Origin: JAIBJN01 sp963825255
Lineage (GTDB): Bacteria; Actinomycetota; Thermoleophilia; Gaiellales; Gaiellaceae
Direction of reading: 5' to 3'
NCBI GenBank assembly: GCA_963825255.1
Contig: CAWGSF010000001.1
Coordinates: 372,001-436,000, forward strand
Length of the DNA stretch: 64,000 bases
The position numbers and the translations under genes are program-made. Positions 8,484 through 16,106 of the stretch are shown piece after piece (positions within the stretch are counted from its first letter, which is position 1; each line of letters starts with the position of its first letter). Under the pieces are notes generated by a model, which saw only the letters and a program-made list of their open reading frames with translations, ran no database searches and was not told where the DNA came from.

Positions 8484-10046
8484 GTGACCCAGGCGTCGGA
8501 AGCCGCCGTGAGCACTCCTGCCGTCGCGGTGGGCCGCGTCCGCCTGGGCACCGTCGTCTTCATCGCCGGCGGGGCGACGCTCGCGACCGAGATCGCCGCC
8601 TCGCGCCTGCTCGCGCCCTACTTCGGCAGCTCGACGATCGTGTGGGCGAACATCATCGGCCTCATCCTCCTCTACCTGTCGCTCGGCTACTGGCTCGGCG
8701 GCAAGGTGGCCGACCGGCGGCCCGAGCCGCGGGTCCTCGGGTGGATCATCCTGGGCGCCGCCCTCACGATCGCCGTGACGCCGTTCATCGCGAGGCCGAT
8801 CCTCGACCTCGCGCTCCGCGGCCTCGACGCCGTCTCGGTCGGAGCGGTCGTCGGCTCCTTCTTCGCGGCACTCGCGCTCTTCGCCGTGCCGGTCACGCTC
8901 CTGGGCGCGGTCTCGCCGTTCGCAATCCGGCTCTCGCTGGTCGAGGTCGGCCAGGCCGGGACCGTGGCAGGCCGGCTCTACGCGCTCTCGACGATGGGGA
9001 GCATCCTCGGGACGTTCCTCTCGGCGCTCGTCACGATCCCGCTCATCGGCACCCAGCGGACGATGCTCGGCTCGGCCGCGCTCCTCGCGCTCGCGGCCGC
9101 GCTGCTCCTCGGGAGCCGCTGGCAGCTGCTCACGCTGGCGGTCGCCGCGCTCCTGTTCGTCCCCGCCGGCGTCATCAAGGCGAGCTCGGGCCTCGTCTTC
9201 GAGACGGAGTCCTCCTACCAGTACATCCAGATCGTCGACAGGGCCGACGGCTCGCGGGCGCTCAGGCTGAACGAGGGCGTCGCCGTCCATTCGATCTGGC
9301 ACCCGGACTCCGTCCTCACCGGCGGCGTCTGGGACACCTTCCTGCTCGTCCCGCCGCTCGCGGACCGGCCCGTGAAGCGAATGCTGGTGATCGGCAACGC
9401 GGGCGGCACCGTCGCCCGGGCGTTCGGCGAGCTCTACCCCGACGTGGAGATCGACGGCGTCGAGATCGACGGCGAGGTGACCGAGGCGGCGCGTCGCTAC
9501 ATGGGGCTGGGCGACAACCCCAGGCTCCACGTGATCACCGCCGACGGCCGGCCGTACCTCGAGCTCACGGACGAGACCTACGACCTCATCGTCGTCGACG
9601 CCTACCACCAGCCGTACATCCCGTTCTACCTGGCGACGCGCGAGTTCTTCGCCGCCGCGCGCGAGCATCTCAACCCGGGCGGCGTGATCGCGCTCAACGT
9701 CGCCGGGGTGCCGGGGGACGAGCGGCTGTCCGCCGCCGTCGGCAGCACCCTCCTGGCCGAGTTCCCGCAGGCATGGAGCTGGCGCCCTCTCCGCTTCAAC
9801 GAGCTCATGCTCGGGTTCGACAGCCCCACCGACCGCGAGCAGCTGGTGGAACGGGTCGCCGACGCGCCGCCGGCCGTGGCCTCCCTCGTCCCCCTCTTCC
9901 GGCAGGGGCTGAGGCCCGTGCTCGCGACGGAGCGGCCGCTCACCGACGATCGCGCGCCGGTCGAGTGGCTCACCGACCGGATGATCATCGACTTCGTCGC
10001 CCAGGGCGGCGACCTCGACGAGGACTACCTGCCGACCCGACCGTAG
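8484..10046 (+). CDS. Membrane-fused spermidine-synthase-like protein
   Basis: 520 residues from GTG 8484, preceded by TGAGG; a second GTG at 8508 is possible. The N-terminal 210 residues form about seven membrane helices (GGATLATEIAASRLLAPYFG; IIGLILLYLSLGYWLGGK). The C-terminal half is a Rossmann-fold synthase domain with ETESSYQYIQIVD, MLVIGNAGGTVARAF, DGVEIDGEVTEAAR and YDLIVVDAYHQPYIP. The family is annotated as fused MFS/spermidine synthase; real polyamine synthesis is unproven. The 3' end overlaps the convergent gene by 22 bases. Confidence 0.9.
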   Translation: MTQASEAAVSTPAVAVGRVRLGTVVFIAGGATLATEIAASRLLAPYFGSSTIVWANIIGLILLYLSLGYWLGGKVADRRPEPRVLGWIILGAALTIAVTPFIARPILDLALRGLDAVSVGAVVGSFFAALALFAVPVTLLGAVSPFAIRLSLVEVGQAGTVAGRLYALSTMGSILGTFLSALVTIPLIGTQRTMLGSAALLALAAALLLGSRWQLLTLAVAALLFVPAGVIKASSGLVFETESSYQYIQIVDRADGSRALRLNEGVAVHSIWHPDSVLTGGVWDTFLLVPPLADRPVKRMLVIGNAGGTVARAFGELYPDVEIDGVEIDGEVTEAARRYMGLGDNPRLHVITADGRPYLELTDETYDLIVVDAYHQPYIPFYLATREFFAAAREHLNPGGVIALNVAGVPGDERLSAAVGSTLLAEFPQAWSWRPLRFNELMLGFDSPTDREQLVERVADAPPAVASLVPLFRQGLRPVLATERPLTDDRAPVEWLTDRMIIDFVAQGGDLDEDYLPTRP

Positions 10047-10439
10047 AGGGGCCCGGCGACGAGGCCGCCGAGGATGGCGCCCGCGGCCACGAGCTGCAGC
10101 CACGTCGGGAGACCGCCCGACCGGTGCCAGCCGCGAATCCGGTGGCTGGGGAAGAGCTTGCGGCCGCCGGGCCTGCGGGAACGGGAGGACGTGCTCGACG
10201 TCGGGCACCGACGCGGCGGCGGCTCCGACGACGGCCGGATCGAGCGGCCCCCTGGCGGCGGCCAGCAGGAGGAGCGCCGCGATGCCGCTCGTCGTCTCGA
10301 AGCGGCGCGAGCGAAGGTCGTGGTGCGGGACCCGGTCCCCGGCCGCGTGGGCCAGGAGGCCGAGCCCGACCGCGCGGGCGCGCGAGCCCGCGAGGGCGCC
10401 GACGAGGCCGCCGGTGGCGACGTGGAGGGTGACGATCAT
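10025..10439 (-). pseudogene. Membrane-bound metal-dependent hydrolase-like gene interrupted by a +1 shift
   Basis: The ATG at 10439 opens a protein starting MIVTLHVATGGLVGALAGS, with LLAHAAGDRVPHHD and later VPDVEHVLPFP. At about 10178-10184 the frame must move by one base, after which the reading becomes RPGGRKLFPSHRIRGWHRSG, then LPTWLQLVAAGAILGGLVAG, stopping at 10025. The joined product is 137 residues with a His/Asp-rich membrane pattern resembling YdjM/DUF457-type proteins; the family call is tentative. One C removed from the CCC run restores the frame, so a sequencing error is likely. Confidence 0.7.
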
Positions 10440-10503
10440 GCGAGATCGGGGGTGGTCGTACCGTGAAGAATGCAGCAGGCCGCTCCGCTAAGATCGCTCG
10501 ACC

Positions 10504-11466
10504 GTGAAGCGGCTCGCGATTCTTGCCCTGCTCGCCTCCCTGGCGCTTCTCGCCACGGCGGCGCCCGCGGCTGCCCAGACGCCGCCGGTCATCCCGGACG
10601 ACGTCACCGTCTCCAACGTGGACGTCTCCGGGCAGACGGCGGACGATGCGACGGCCGCCCTGCTGGCGTTCTTCGACCAGCCGCTCAAGCTCAGGCTCGG
10701 AGGCAAGACGCTCTCCGTCCCGCCGGGCGAGCTCGGGGCCAGCGCCAGGATCTCGAAGGCCGTGACCGAGGCGCTCGCCGCGCCGGTCGGCACCGACCTG
10801 ACGCTCGAGGTCGTGATCGGGCCACGCCTGAAGAAGTGGCTCACGCGCCGGGCGACGATCTTCCGCCGCTCGCCGGTGCCGACGAAGGCGATCCTGGTCG
10901 GCATCCGGCCGAAGCTGACGAAGGCGCGCCCAGGCCGCGCGCTCGTCCGCAACGTCGCTCGCGCCAGGATCGTCGCGGCGCTCCGCGGGCACGTGCGCGA
11001 CCCGATCACACTGCCGGCCCGCACCATCAAGCCGGGCCTGACGCCGAGGAGCTTCGGCCGCGCGATCGTCATCCGTCGCGGCTCTCACCGGCTCGTGCTC
11101 TACCGCGCGCACGGCGCCGGGCGCATGCGGGTCGCCAGGGTCTTCCCCGTCGCCGTGGGGATGCCGGCCTACCCGACCCCGCTCGGGAGCTTCACGATCG
11201 TCTCCAAGCGGCGGAACCCCTGGTGGTACCCGCCGGACGAGCCGTGGGCAGCGGGCGCCTCGCCGATCCCGCCCGGTCCGGGCAACCCGCTCGGCACGCG
11301 GTGGATGGGGCTGAGCGCCTCCGGAGTCGGCATCCACGGGACGCCCAACTCGGGCTCGGTCGGGACGTCTGCGTCGCACGGCTGCATCCGCATGCTCATC
11401 CCGAGCGCCGAATGGCTCTTCGAGCGCGTGCGGATCGGGACGCCGGTCTTCATCGTCTCGTCCTAG
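10504..11466 (+). CDS. Secreted L,D-transpeptidase (YkuD) with N-terminal peptidoglycan-binding-like region
   Basis: 320 residues with a GTG start. A signal peptide spans residues 1-24 (LAILALLASLALLATAAPAAA). Residues 30-190 hold two weak repeats of the PG_binding_4 type (VSNVDVSGQTADDATAAL). The YkuD domain follows from about residue 200 (RLVLYRAHGAGRMRV), with the catalytic motif HGTPNSGSVGTSASHGCIRM; nucleophile Cys294 and His292. It cross-links peptidoglycan stems outside the membrane (3-3 links) or anchors proteins. Confidence 0.94.
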   Translation: MKRLAILALLASLALLATAAPAAAQTPPVIPDDVTVSNVDVSGQTADDATAALLAFFDQPLKLRLGGKTLSVPPGELGASARISKAVTEALAAPVGTDLTLEVVIGPRLKKWLTRRATIFRRSPVPTKAILVGIRPKLTKARPGRALVRNVARARIVAALRGHVRDPITLPARTIKPGLTPRSFGRAIVIRRGSHRLVLYRAHGAGRMRVARVFPVAVGMPAYPTPLGSFTIVSKRRNPWWYPPDEPWAAGASPIPPGPGNPLGTRWMGLSASGVGIHGTPNSGSVGTSASHGCIRMLIPSAEWLFERVRIGTPVFIVSS

Positions 11467-11516
11467 GGTTCTCCGGGGCTCACGGCCCCGGGCCGGGCTA
11501 GACTGATTCGCGAGTC

Positions 11517-12080
11517 ATGGCGCGCCGCGGCAAGCACATCCTGCAGGCGGCTGCCGTCCTCGTGGTCGCTCTCCTCGTCGCCCTGCTCGGCTGGCGCGTG
11601 GTGCAGCAGGAGGAGGGCCGCGGCCTCGACGACGCCCTCGCGGGAGGGAAGCGTCCGGCTGCGCCGCAGTTGAGCTTCGAGTCGCTCGACGGCGACGGGA
11701 CGATCAACCTCGCCGACTACCGCGGCAAGGCCGTCGTGCTCAACTTCTGGGCTTCGTGGTGCCTCCCGTGCAAGAAGGAAGCGCCGCTTCTCCAGGACGC
11801 CTGGGAGCGCCACGGCGACGCGGGGCTCGTCGTGGTCGGGATCGACGCGCAGGACCTCAAGTCGGACGCCCGCAGCTTCGTCGAGCGGTACGGGCTCCGC
11901 TACCCGATCGCCTACGACGGGAACGGCGCGAGCCTCGGGCGCTTCGGGGTCACCGGCTTCCCGGAGACGTGGTTCGTCGGCCGCGACGGGCGGCTCGTCG
12001 GGGAGCACATCGTCGGCGAGTTCGACGCGGAGCAGCTCGAGCGGAACATCCAGGCCGCCCTCGACACTCCGAGCCGATGA
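11517..12080 (+). CDS. TlpA/ResA-type membrane-anchored thioredoxin
   Basis: 187 residues. A signal-anchor helix (AAAVLVVALLVALLGW) is followed by a thioredoxin fold with the active site WCLPC (Cys82 and Cys85, in FWASWCLPCKKEAP) and the cis-proline region VTGFPETWFVGRDG. This class reduces apocytochrome c haem-binding cysteines outside the membrane. It is the first of three cytochrome c maturation genes; its TGA overlaps the ATG of the CcmH-like gene (ATGA). Confidence 0.93.
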   Translation: MARRGKHILQAAAVLVVALLVALLGWRVVQQEEGRGLDDALAGGKRPAAPQLSFESLDGDGTINLADYRGKAVVLNFWASWCLPCKKEAPLLQDAWERHGDAGLVVVGIDAQDLKSDARSFVERYGLRYPIAYDGNGASLGRFGVTGFPETWFVGRDGRLVGEHIVGEFDAEQLERNIQAALDTPSR

Positions 12081-12556
12081 GACGCGGTCTGGCCTTCCTC
12101 GCGCTCCTCGCCGCGCTCGTCGCCGCGGCGCCTGTGGCGGCGAGCGAGGAGCACCCGACGCTCGCCGAGCTCGAGCAGGAGCTGATCTGCCCGACGTGCC
12201 ACTCCCTGCTCGCACTCTCGGACGCGCCCGTGGCCGACCGCATGCGGACCTTCATCAGGGCACGCATCGCCGCGGGTGACACGAAGTCGGAGATCAAGGA
12301 CCAGCTCGTGGCGCAGTTCGGCGAGAGCGTGCTCGCGGCGCCGCCCAAGTCGGGCTTCAACCTCCTCGCCTGGGCCCTGCCCCTCGCGGCTGCCGCCGTC
12401 GCCGTGGCCCTCCTCGCCCTGGCGCTGCGCCGCTGGAGCCGGAAGCGGGTCGCCGAGGAGCCTCCGCCGGGCGAGCCGTCCGCGAACGGCCGAGCGGGAC
12501 TCGACCCAGACCTCGAGCGCCGGCTCGACGAGGAACTCGCGCGCTTCGACGGATAG
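12077..12556 (+). CDS. CcmH/CycL-type cytochrome c biogenesis protein
   Basis: 159 residues. A cleavable signal (LAFLALLAALVAAAPVAAS) precedes the CcmH signature ELICPTCHSLLALSDAPVA, in which Cys38 and Cys41 form the redox pair. IRARIAAGDTKSEIKDQLVAQ is the conserved helix, followed by a membrane helix at about residues 94-118 and a charged cytoplasmic tail. It works with TlpA and CcdA in reducing apocytochrome cysteines. The ATG overlaps the TlpA stop; its TAG shares one base with the next GTG. Confidence 0.94.
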   Translation: MRRGLAFLALLAALVAAAPVAASEEHPTLAELEQELICPTCHSLLALSDAPVADRMRTFIRARIAAGDTKSEIKDQLVAQFGESVLAAPPKSGFNLLAWALPLAAAAVAVALLALALRRWSRKRVAEEPPPGEPSANGRAGLDPDLERRLDEELARFDG

Positions 12557-13260
12557 TGGAGGCCAAGATCCCCCTCGCGTTCGCGGCCGGCCTCGTCTCC
12601 TTCGCCACTCCCTGCGTCCTCCCGCTCGTGCCCGGCTACCTCGCGGTGGTCTCCGGCGGCGAGGTCGGCACCGGCGGCCGGCGCGTCCTGCTGGCGAGCC
12701 TTCCCTTCGTCGCGGGTTTCACCGCCGTCTTCGTCGCCCTCGGCGCGGCCGCGGCTGCCGCCGGAGGGCTCTTCGGCGAGAATCGGCAGCTTCTCCTCGC
12801 GGTCGCCGGACTCCTCGTCGTCGTGCTCGGCTTCGCGATGATGGGCCTGCTGCCGCTCCCGTACCTCGACCGGCTCGCGGCCCCCGGGCTCGTCCAGGGC
12901 GCGGGCCAGACGGGCTCGGCGGCGCTCCTCGGTGCCGCGTTCGGGCTCTGCGCGGCGCCGTGCATCGGCCCCGTGCTCGCGTCGATCCTCGCCCTGGCGA
13001 GCGAGGGCCAGACCGTCGCCCAGGGAACGCTCCTGTTGCTGGTCTACTCCGCCGGCCTCGCGCTTCCGTTCCTCGCCGTCGGCGTCGGCTTCGACCGGGC
13101 GATGGGCGCGTTTCGCTGGCTGAGGGACCGCTACCAAGTGCTGCGCGTGGTCGCGGGCGCGCTCCTCGTCGCGCTCGGGCTCCTGCTCTTCTTCGACCGG
13201 TTCTGGTGGCTGAACGTCGGCGTCAACCGGGCCTTCGAGTTCTTCGGCGTGGGGGTGTGA
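12556..13260 (+). CDS. CcdA-type thiol-disulfide transporter
   Basis: 234 residues with a GTG start and six membrane helices. The paired conserved cysteines appear in SFATPCVLPLVPGYLA (helix 1) and GLCAAPCIGPVLA (helix 4), each followed by proline as in CcdA/DsbD. The protein passes electrons from cytoplasmic thioredoxin to the outer-face thioredoxin encoded two genes upstream. No cytochrome c synthase (CcsA/CcsB) lies in the window. Its TGA overlaps the next GTG. Confidence 0.94.
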   Translation: MEAKIPLAFAAGLVSFATPCVLPLVPGYLAVVSGGEVGTGGRRVLLASLPFVAGFTAVFVALGAAAAAAGGLFGENRQLLLAVAGLLVVVLGFAMMGLLPLPYLDRLAAPGLVQGAGQTGSAALLGAAFGLCAAPCIGPVLASILALASEGQTVAQGTLLLLVYSAGLALPFLAVGVGFDRAMGAFRWLRDRYQVLRVVAGALLVALGLLLFFDRFWWLNVGVNRAFEFFGVGV

Positions 13261-13685
13261 CGGTTCGGGACGCCACACCCGATGACGCCTCCCGGCTGGC
13301 CGGGCTCCTGGACGAGCTCGGATATCCGGACGAGATCGAGCGTGTGCGAGGCCGTGCGCGGATCCTTGCCGTTGAACCGGCCTCATTCCTGTTGGTCGCG
13401 GAAGACGACGGAACCCTCACCGGCCTGGCTTCCGCGAGCGTCATGCCTCTTCTCCACGCGGACGGAAGCTGGTGCCGGCTTTCCGCTCTCGTCGTCGCGG
13501 GGGACCGCCGACGGAAGGGCATCGGCCGCACCCTCGTGGGCGCGGTCGAGGAGCGGGCGCGGTCTATGGGCTGCCGTTACCTCGAGGTGACGAGCCGCGA
13601 GCCGCCGGAGCGGGCGGCGGCGCACACGTTCTATGCGAGTCTCGGCTTGGTCGAGGTCTCGCGCCGCTACCTCAAGGAGCTCTGA
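13257..13685 (+). CDS. GNAT-family N-acetyltransferase
   Basis: 142 residues. The start GTG overlaps the CcdA stop as GTGA. The GNAT fold is clear: MTVRDATPDDASRLAGLLDE, then LSALVVAGDRRRKGIGRTLV carrying the acetyl-CoA pyrophosphate loop (RRKGIG), and FYASLGLVEVSRRYLKEL at the end. Substrate unknown. The 3' end overlaps a convergent gene by 14 bases. Confidence 0.92.
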   Translation: MTVRDATPDDASRLAGLLDELGYPDEIERVRGRARILAVEPASFLLVAEDDGTLTGLASASVMPLLHADGSWCRLSALVVAGDRRRKGIGRTLVGAVEERARSMGCRYLEVTSREPPERAAAHTFYASLGLVEVSRRYLKEL

Positions 13686-13995
13686 ACCACGGGGGAGGAA
13701 GCTCCGGGAACCGGCCGCGGGCGGCCTCGACGGAGGTCAGGAGCGCAGCGATGTCGAGCTCCCGGTGGACTGGCGTGTAGGGCGCGAGGCGGCGGGAAGC
13801 CTTCTCGAGCTGCCGCTCACAGCCGACCCGGTTGCCGCGTCCCGCCTGGTACCAGGCGACGGCGACGTGGACGAGCCCCTGGAAGAAGTCGCGCTCGGCC
13901 GGCTCGGCCGCCCGCCATTCGTCCTCGAGGACCTCGTGCGCGTCGTAGTACCGACCGCTCCGGATGAGCTCGAGCCCCTGCGCGAGCCCGGTCTC
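13672..13995 (-). CDS. DUF309-family protein, start codon not resolved
   Basis: A clear DUF309 protein of about 107 residues: LELIRSGRYYDAHEVLEDEW, then FFQGLVHVAVAWYQAGRGN and RFPELPPPWFRAP at the end. The motif (Y/F)xxHEVxE(D/E)xW with later FxQGLxxxA is diagnostic. No ATG, GTG, TTG or CTG occurs in frame between the start of homology and the TGA that closes the frame upstream near 14094. The upper boundary is therefore approximate and lies at the stop of the Rieske gene. An indel or a rare start codon is likely. Confidence 0.7.
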   Translation of the reverse strand, partial: ETGLAQGLELIRSGRYYDAHEVLEDEWRAAEPAERDFFQGLVHVAVAWYQAGRGNRVGCERQLEKASRRLAPYTPVHRELDIAALLTSVEAARGRFPELPPPWFRAP

Positions 13996-14305
13996 AGACG
14001 AGGACCTTGACCTCCCCGTCCTCGACGACGACGTCGAACGTCTCCAGCACGATCGCGCGGTCGAACTCGTTCTCGCCGGTGGTCACGTCGTACTGCCAGC
14101 CGTGCCAGGGGCACGAGACCACTCCCGCCTCGAGCCGCCCGTGGCAGAGCGGGCCCCTGAGGTGGAGGCATTCGCTCTGCGTCGCGTGGAAGGTGCCGCC
14201 GACGTTGAAGAGGGCGAGCTCGCGGTCGCCCGCCTGCACGGCCCGCGCGCTGCCCGGCGGCACGTCCTCGACGCGGGCGACGGTGTGCAGCCGGCCGGCC
14301 TCCAT
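13994..14305 (-). CDS. Rieske-type [2Fe-2S] ferredoxin
   Basis: 103 residues from ATG 14305 (a TTG at 14314 is an alternative). It has the Rieske ligands Cys46-x-His48 (SECLHLRGPLC) and Cys65-x2-His68 (SCPWHGWQYD). The length fits the small soluble Rieske ferredoxins that supply dioxygenases or act as nitrite-reductase NirD-like units. No oxygenase lies beside it. It is followed on the same strand by the DUF309 gene. Confidence 0.92.
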   Translation of the reverse strand: MEAGRLHTVARVEDVPPGSARAVQAGDRELALFNVGGTFHATQSECLHLRGPLCHGRLEAGVVSCPWHGWQYDVTTGENEFDRAIVLETFDVVVEDGEVKVLV

Positions 14306-14364
14306 GGCGGGCAACGCTAGCAGAGCGTTTTGTGCGGCCTGGAAGCGGTGGTACGCTCCCGCCC

Positions 14365-14673
14365 GTGGCCACGATCCTGCTCGTTGGGGTCGACCTGTTC
14401 TTTCGAGGCAAGCTCGACGCGCTCCTGAGCGGGACGCACCGGCTGACGACGACCGAGAGCGTCGACCCCCCCGACCTCGTGATCTGCGATCTGGCGCGCG
14501 TGGACCCCGACGAGGTGGCCGAGACCTACGCGGACGTCCCCATCCTCGGATTCACGAATCACACCGACAAGGCGGGGCTGCGGGCGGCCCAAACAGCCGG
14601 GCTCGATCGTGTCGTCGTCCGCTCCGCCCTCGCCGAGCGGGCACCGCAACTGGTCGAAGAGCTCGTCGCATAA
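14365..14673 (+). CDS. Degenerate receiver-like protein, 102 residues
   Basis: GTG start. The alternating strand/helix pattern is receiver-like: ATILLVGVDLFFRGKLDALL, then PDLVICDLARVDPDEVAE, then DVPILGFTNHTDKAGLRAAQ. An aspartate occupies the expected phospho-acceptor position (ICDLA), but the N-terminal acidic pair and the C-terminal lysine of true receivers are missing. It is probably a non-phosphorylated pseudo-receiver. It lies 12 bases before the ferredoxin gene and is divergent from the Rieske gene. Confidence 0.75.
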   Translation: MATILLVGVDLFFRGKLDALLSGTHRLTTTESVDPPDLVICDLARVDPDEVAETYADVPILGFTNHTDKAGLRAAQTAGLDRVVVRSALAERAPQLVEELVA

Positions 14674-14685
14674 ACTGGCCCGGAA

Positions 14686-14997
14686 GTGACCTACATCATC
14701 GCCGAGCCCTGCATCGACATCAAAGACCTGTCCTGCGTGGACGTCTGTCCGGTCGATTGCATCCACGTGGCCGACCGGATGCTCGTCATCGATCCGGAGG
14801 AGTGCATCGACTGCGGCGCGTGCGAGCCGGAGTGCCCGGTGGAGGCGATCTTCCCCGAGGACGCGCTCCCCGAGAAGTGGGAGCCGTTCGTCAAGGTCAA
14901 CTACGCCTACGGCGAGGGCATGGACGTGGTGGACAAGCTCGTCGAGGAGTACGCGACCGAGCACAACGTCCAGAACCCGCCGCTCGAGCAAACCTAG
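14686..14997 (+). CDS. Seven-iron ferredoxin (3Fe-4S/4Fe-4S type)
   Basis: 103 residues with a GTG start. The cysteine pattern is Cys9, Cys17, Cys21, Cys25 in EPCIDIKDLSCVDVCPVDC and Cys40, Cys43, Cys46, Cys50 in CIDCGACEPECP. This matches the actinobacterial FdxA-type 7Fe ferredoxin with a C-terminal extension. It is a soluble one-electron carrier; likely partners are a ferredoxin-NADP reductase or P450s, none of them in the window. Confidence 0.95.
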   Translation: MTYIIAEPCIDIKDLSCVDVCPVDCIHVADRMLVIDPEECIDCGACEPECPVEAIFPEDALPEKWEPFVKVNYAYGEGMDVVDKLVEEYATEHNVQNPPLEQT

Positions 14998-15005
14998 GAG
15001 CGCCG

Positions 15006-16097
15006 ACGGCCACCCCGACGGAGGTCGCCCAGCGAGACGCTCTGGCCGAGCGACTTTCGGGCGCTGCGCTCGGCGCCTTCGAGCTCCTCACGGTCCACCT
15101 GGGCGATCGCCTCGGCCTGTACCAGGCGCTGGCCGAGGCCGGTGAGGCGACCCCTGCCGACCTCGCCCGAGAGACCGGCACCGACGAGCGCTACGCGCGC
15201 GAGTGGCTCGAGCAGCAGGCCGTCGCGGGGATCCTCGCGGTCGACGACCCGGGCGCGGCCGCCGACGAGCGGCGCTACCGGCTCCCGCCGGGACACGAGC
15301 AGGCGCTGCTCGATCGCGACTCGCTCTCGTACTCGCCGCCCACGGCCCGCTTCGCGGCGTCGCTCGGCGGCGTGCTCCCGGCGCTCGAGGACTCGTTCCG
15401 GACCGGGGGCGGTGTCCCCTGGACGAGCTACGGCGAGCTCGGGCGCGAGGCGCAGGCGAGCGGGAACCGGCCGCTCTTCACGAACCTCCTCGGCTCGGAG
15501 TGGCTGCCGGCGATCGCGGACGTGCACGAGCGCCTCCTCGCCGAGCCGGCCGCCCGGGTGGCGGACATCGCCTGCGGCGCCGGCTGGTCGACCATCTCGA
15601 TCGCACGCGCCTATCCGGGAGTCCTCGTCGACGGCTACGACCTCGACGAAGCCTCGATCGAGCTCGCCCGCGCGAACGCCGCCGAGACTGGCCTCGAGGG
15701 TCGGGTCAGCTTCCACGTCCGCGACGCGGGGGAGTCGGAGCTCGCCGGTTCCTACCAGCTCGTCACGGTCTTCGAGGCGGTTCACGACATGTCCCGTCCC
15801 GTGGACGTCCTCCGGTCGATGCGCGGGCTCGCCGCCGAGGACGGCGCCGTCCTCGTCGTGGACGAGCGCGTGGCGGAGTCCTTCGTCGCCCCGGGGGACG
15901 AGCTCGAGCGGCTCATGTACTGCTACAGCGTCCTCTGTTGTCTCCCCGTCGGACGGTCGGAGACGCCCTCGGCCGCGACCGGGACGGTCATGCGGCCCGA
16001 CACGCTCCGCCGCTACGCGGACGAGGCCGGGTTCGCGCAGGTCGAGGTGCTCCCCATCGAGCACCGCACCCTCCGCTTCTACCGGCTCCACCCCTAG
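15006..16097 (+). CDS. SAM-dependent methyltransferase with winged-helix N-terminus; apparent ACG start
   Basis: 363 residues if read from 15006. Residues 15-75 are a winged-helix-like dimerisation region (FELLTVHLGDRLGLYQALAE; TGTDERYAREWLEQQ). The Rossmann methyltransferase core begins near residue 185 (VADIACGAGWSTISIARAYP). The substrate is unknown. There is no ATG, GTG or TTG in frame near the start. An ACG codon at 15006 lies 5 bases after GGAG and would give (M)ATPTEVAQRDALAERL, a natural N-terminus. Confidence 0.85.
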   Translation, partial: TATPTEVAQRDALAERLSGAALGAFELLTVHLGDRLGLYQALAEAGEATPADLARETGTDERYAREWLEQQAVAGILAVDDPGAAADERRYRLPPGHEQALLDRDSLSYSPPTARFAASLGGVLPALEDSFRTGGGVPWTSYGELGREAQASGNRPLFTNLLGSEWLPAIADVHERLLAEPAARVADIACGAGWSTISIARAYPGVLVDGYDLDEASIELARANAAETGLEGRVSFHVRDAGESELAGSYQLVTVFEAVHDMSRPVDVLRSMRGLAAEDGAVLVVDERVAESFVAPGDELERLMYCYSVLCCLPVGRSETPSAATGTVMRPDTLRRYADEAGFAQVEVLPIEHRTLRFYRLHP

Positions 16098-16106
16098 CCG
16101 CAGACG

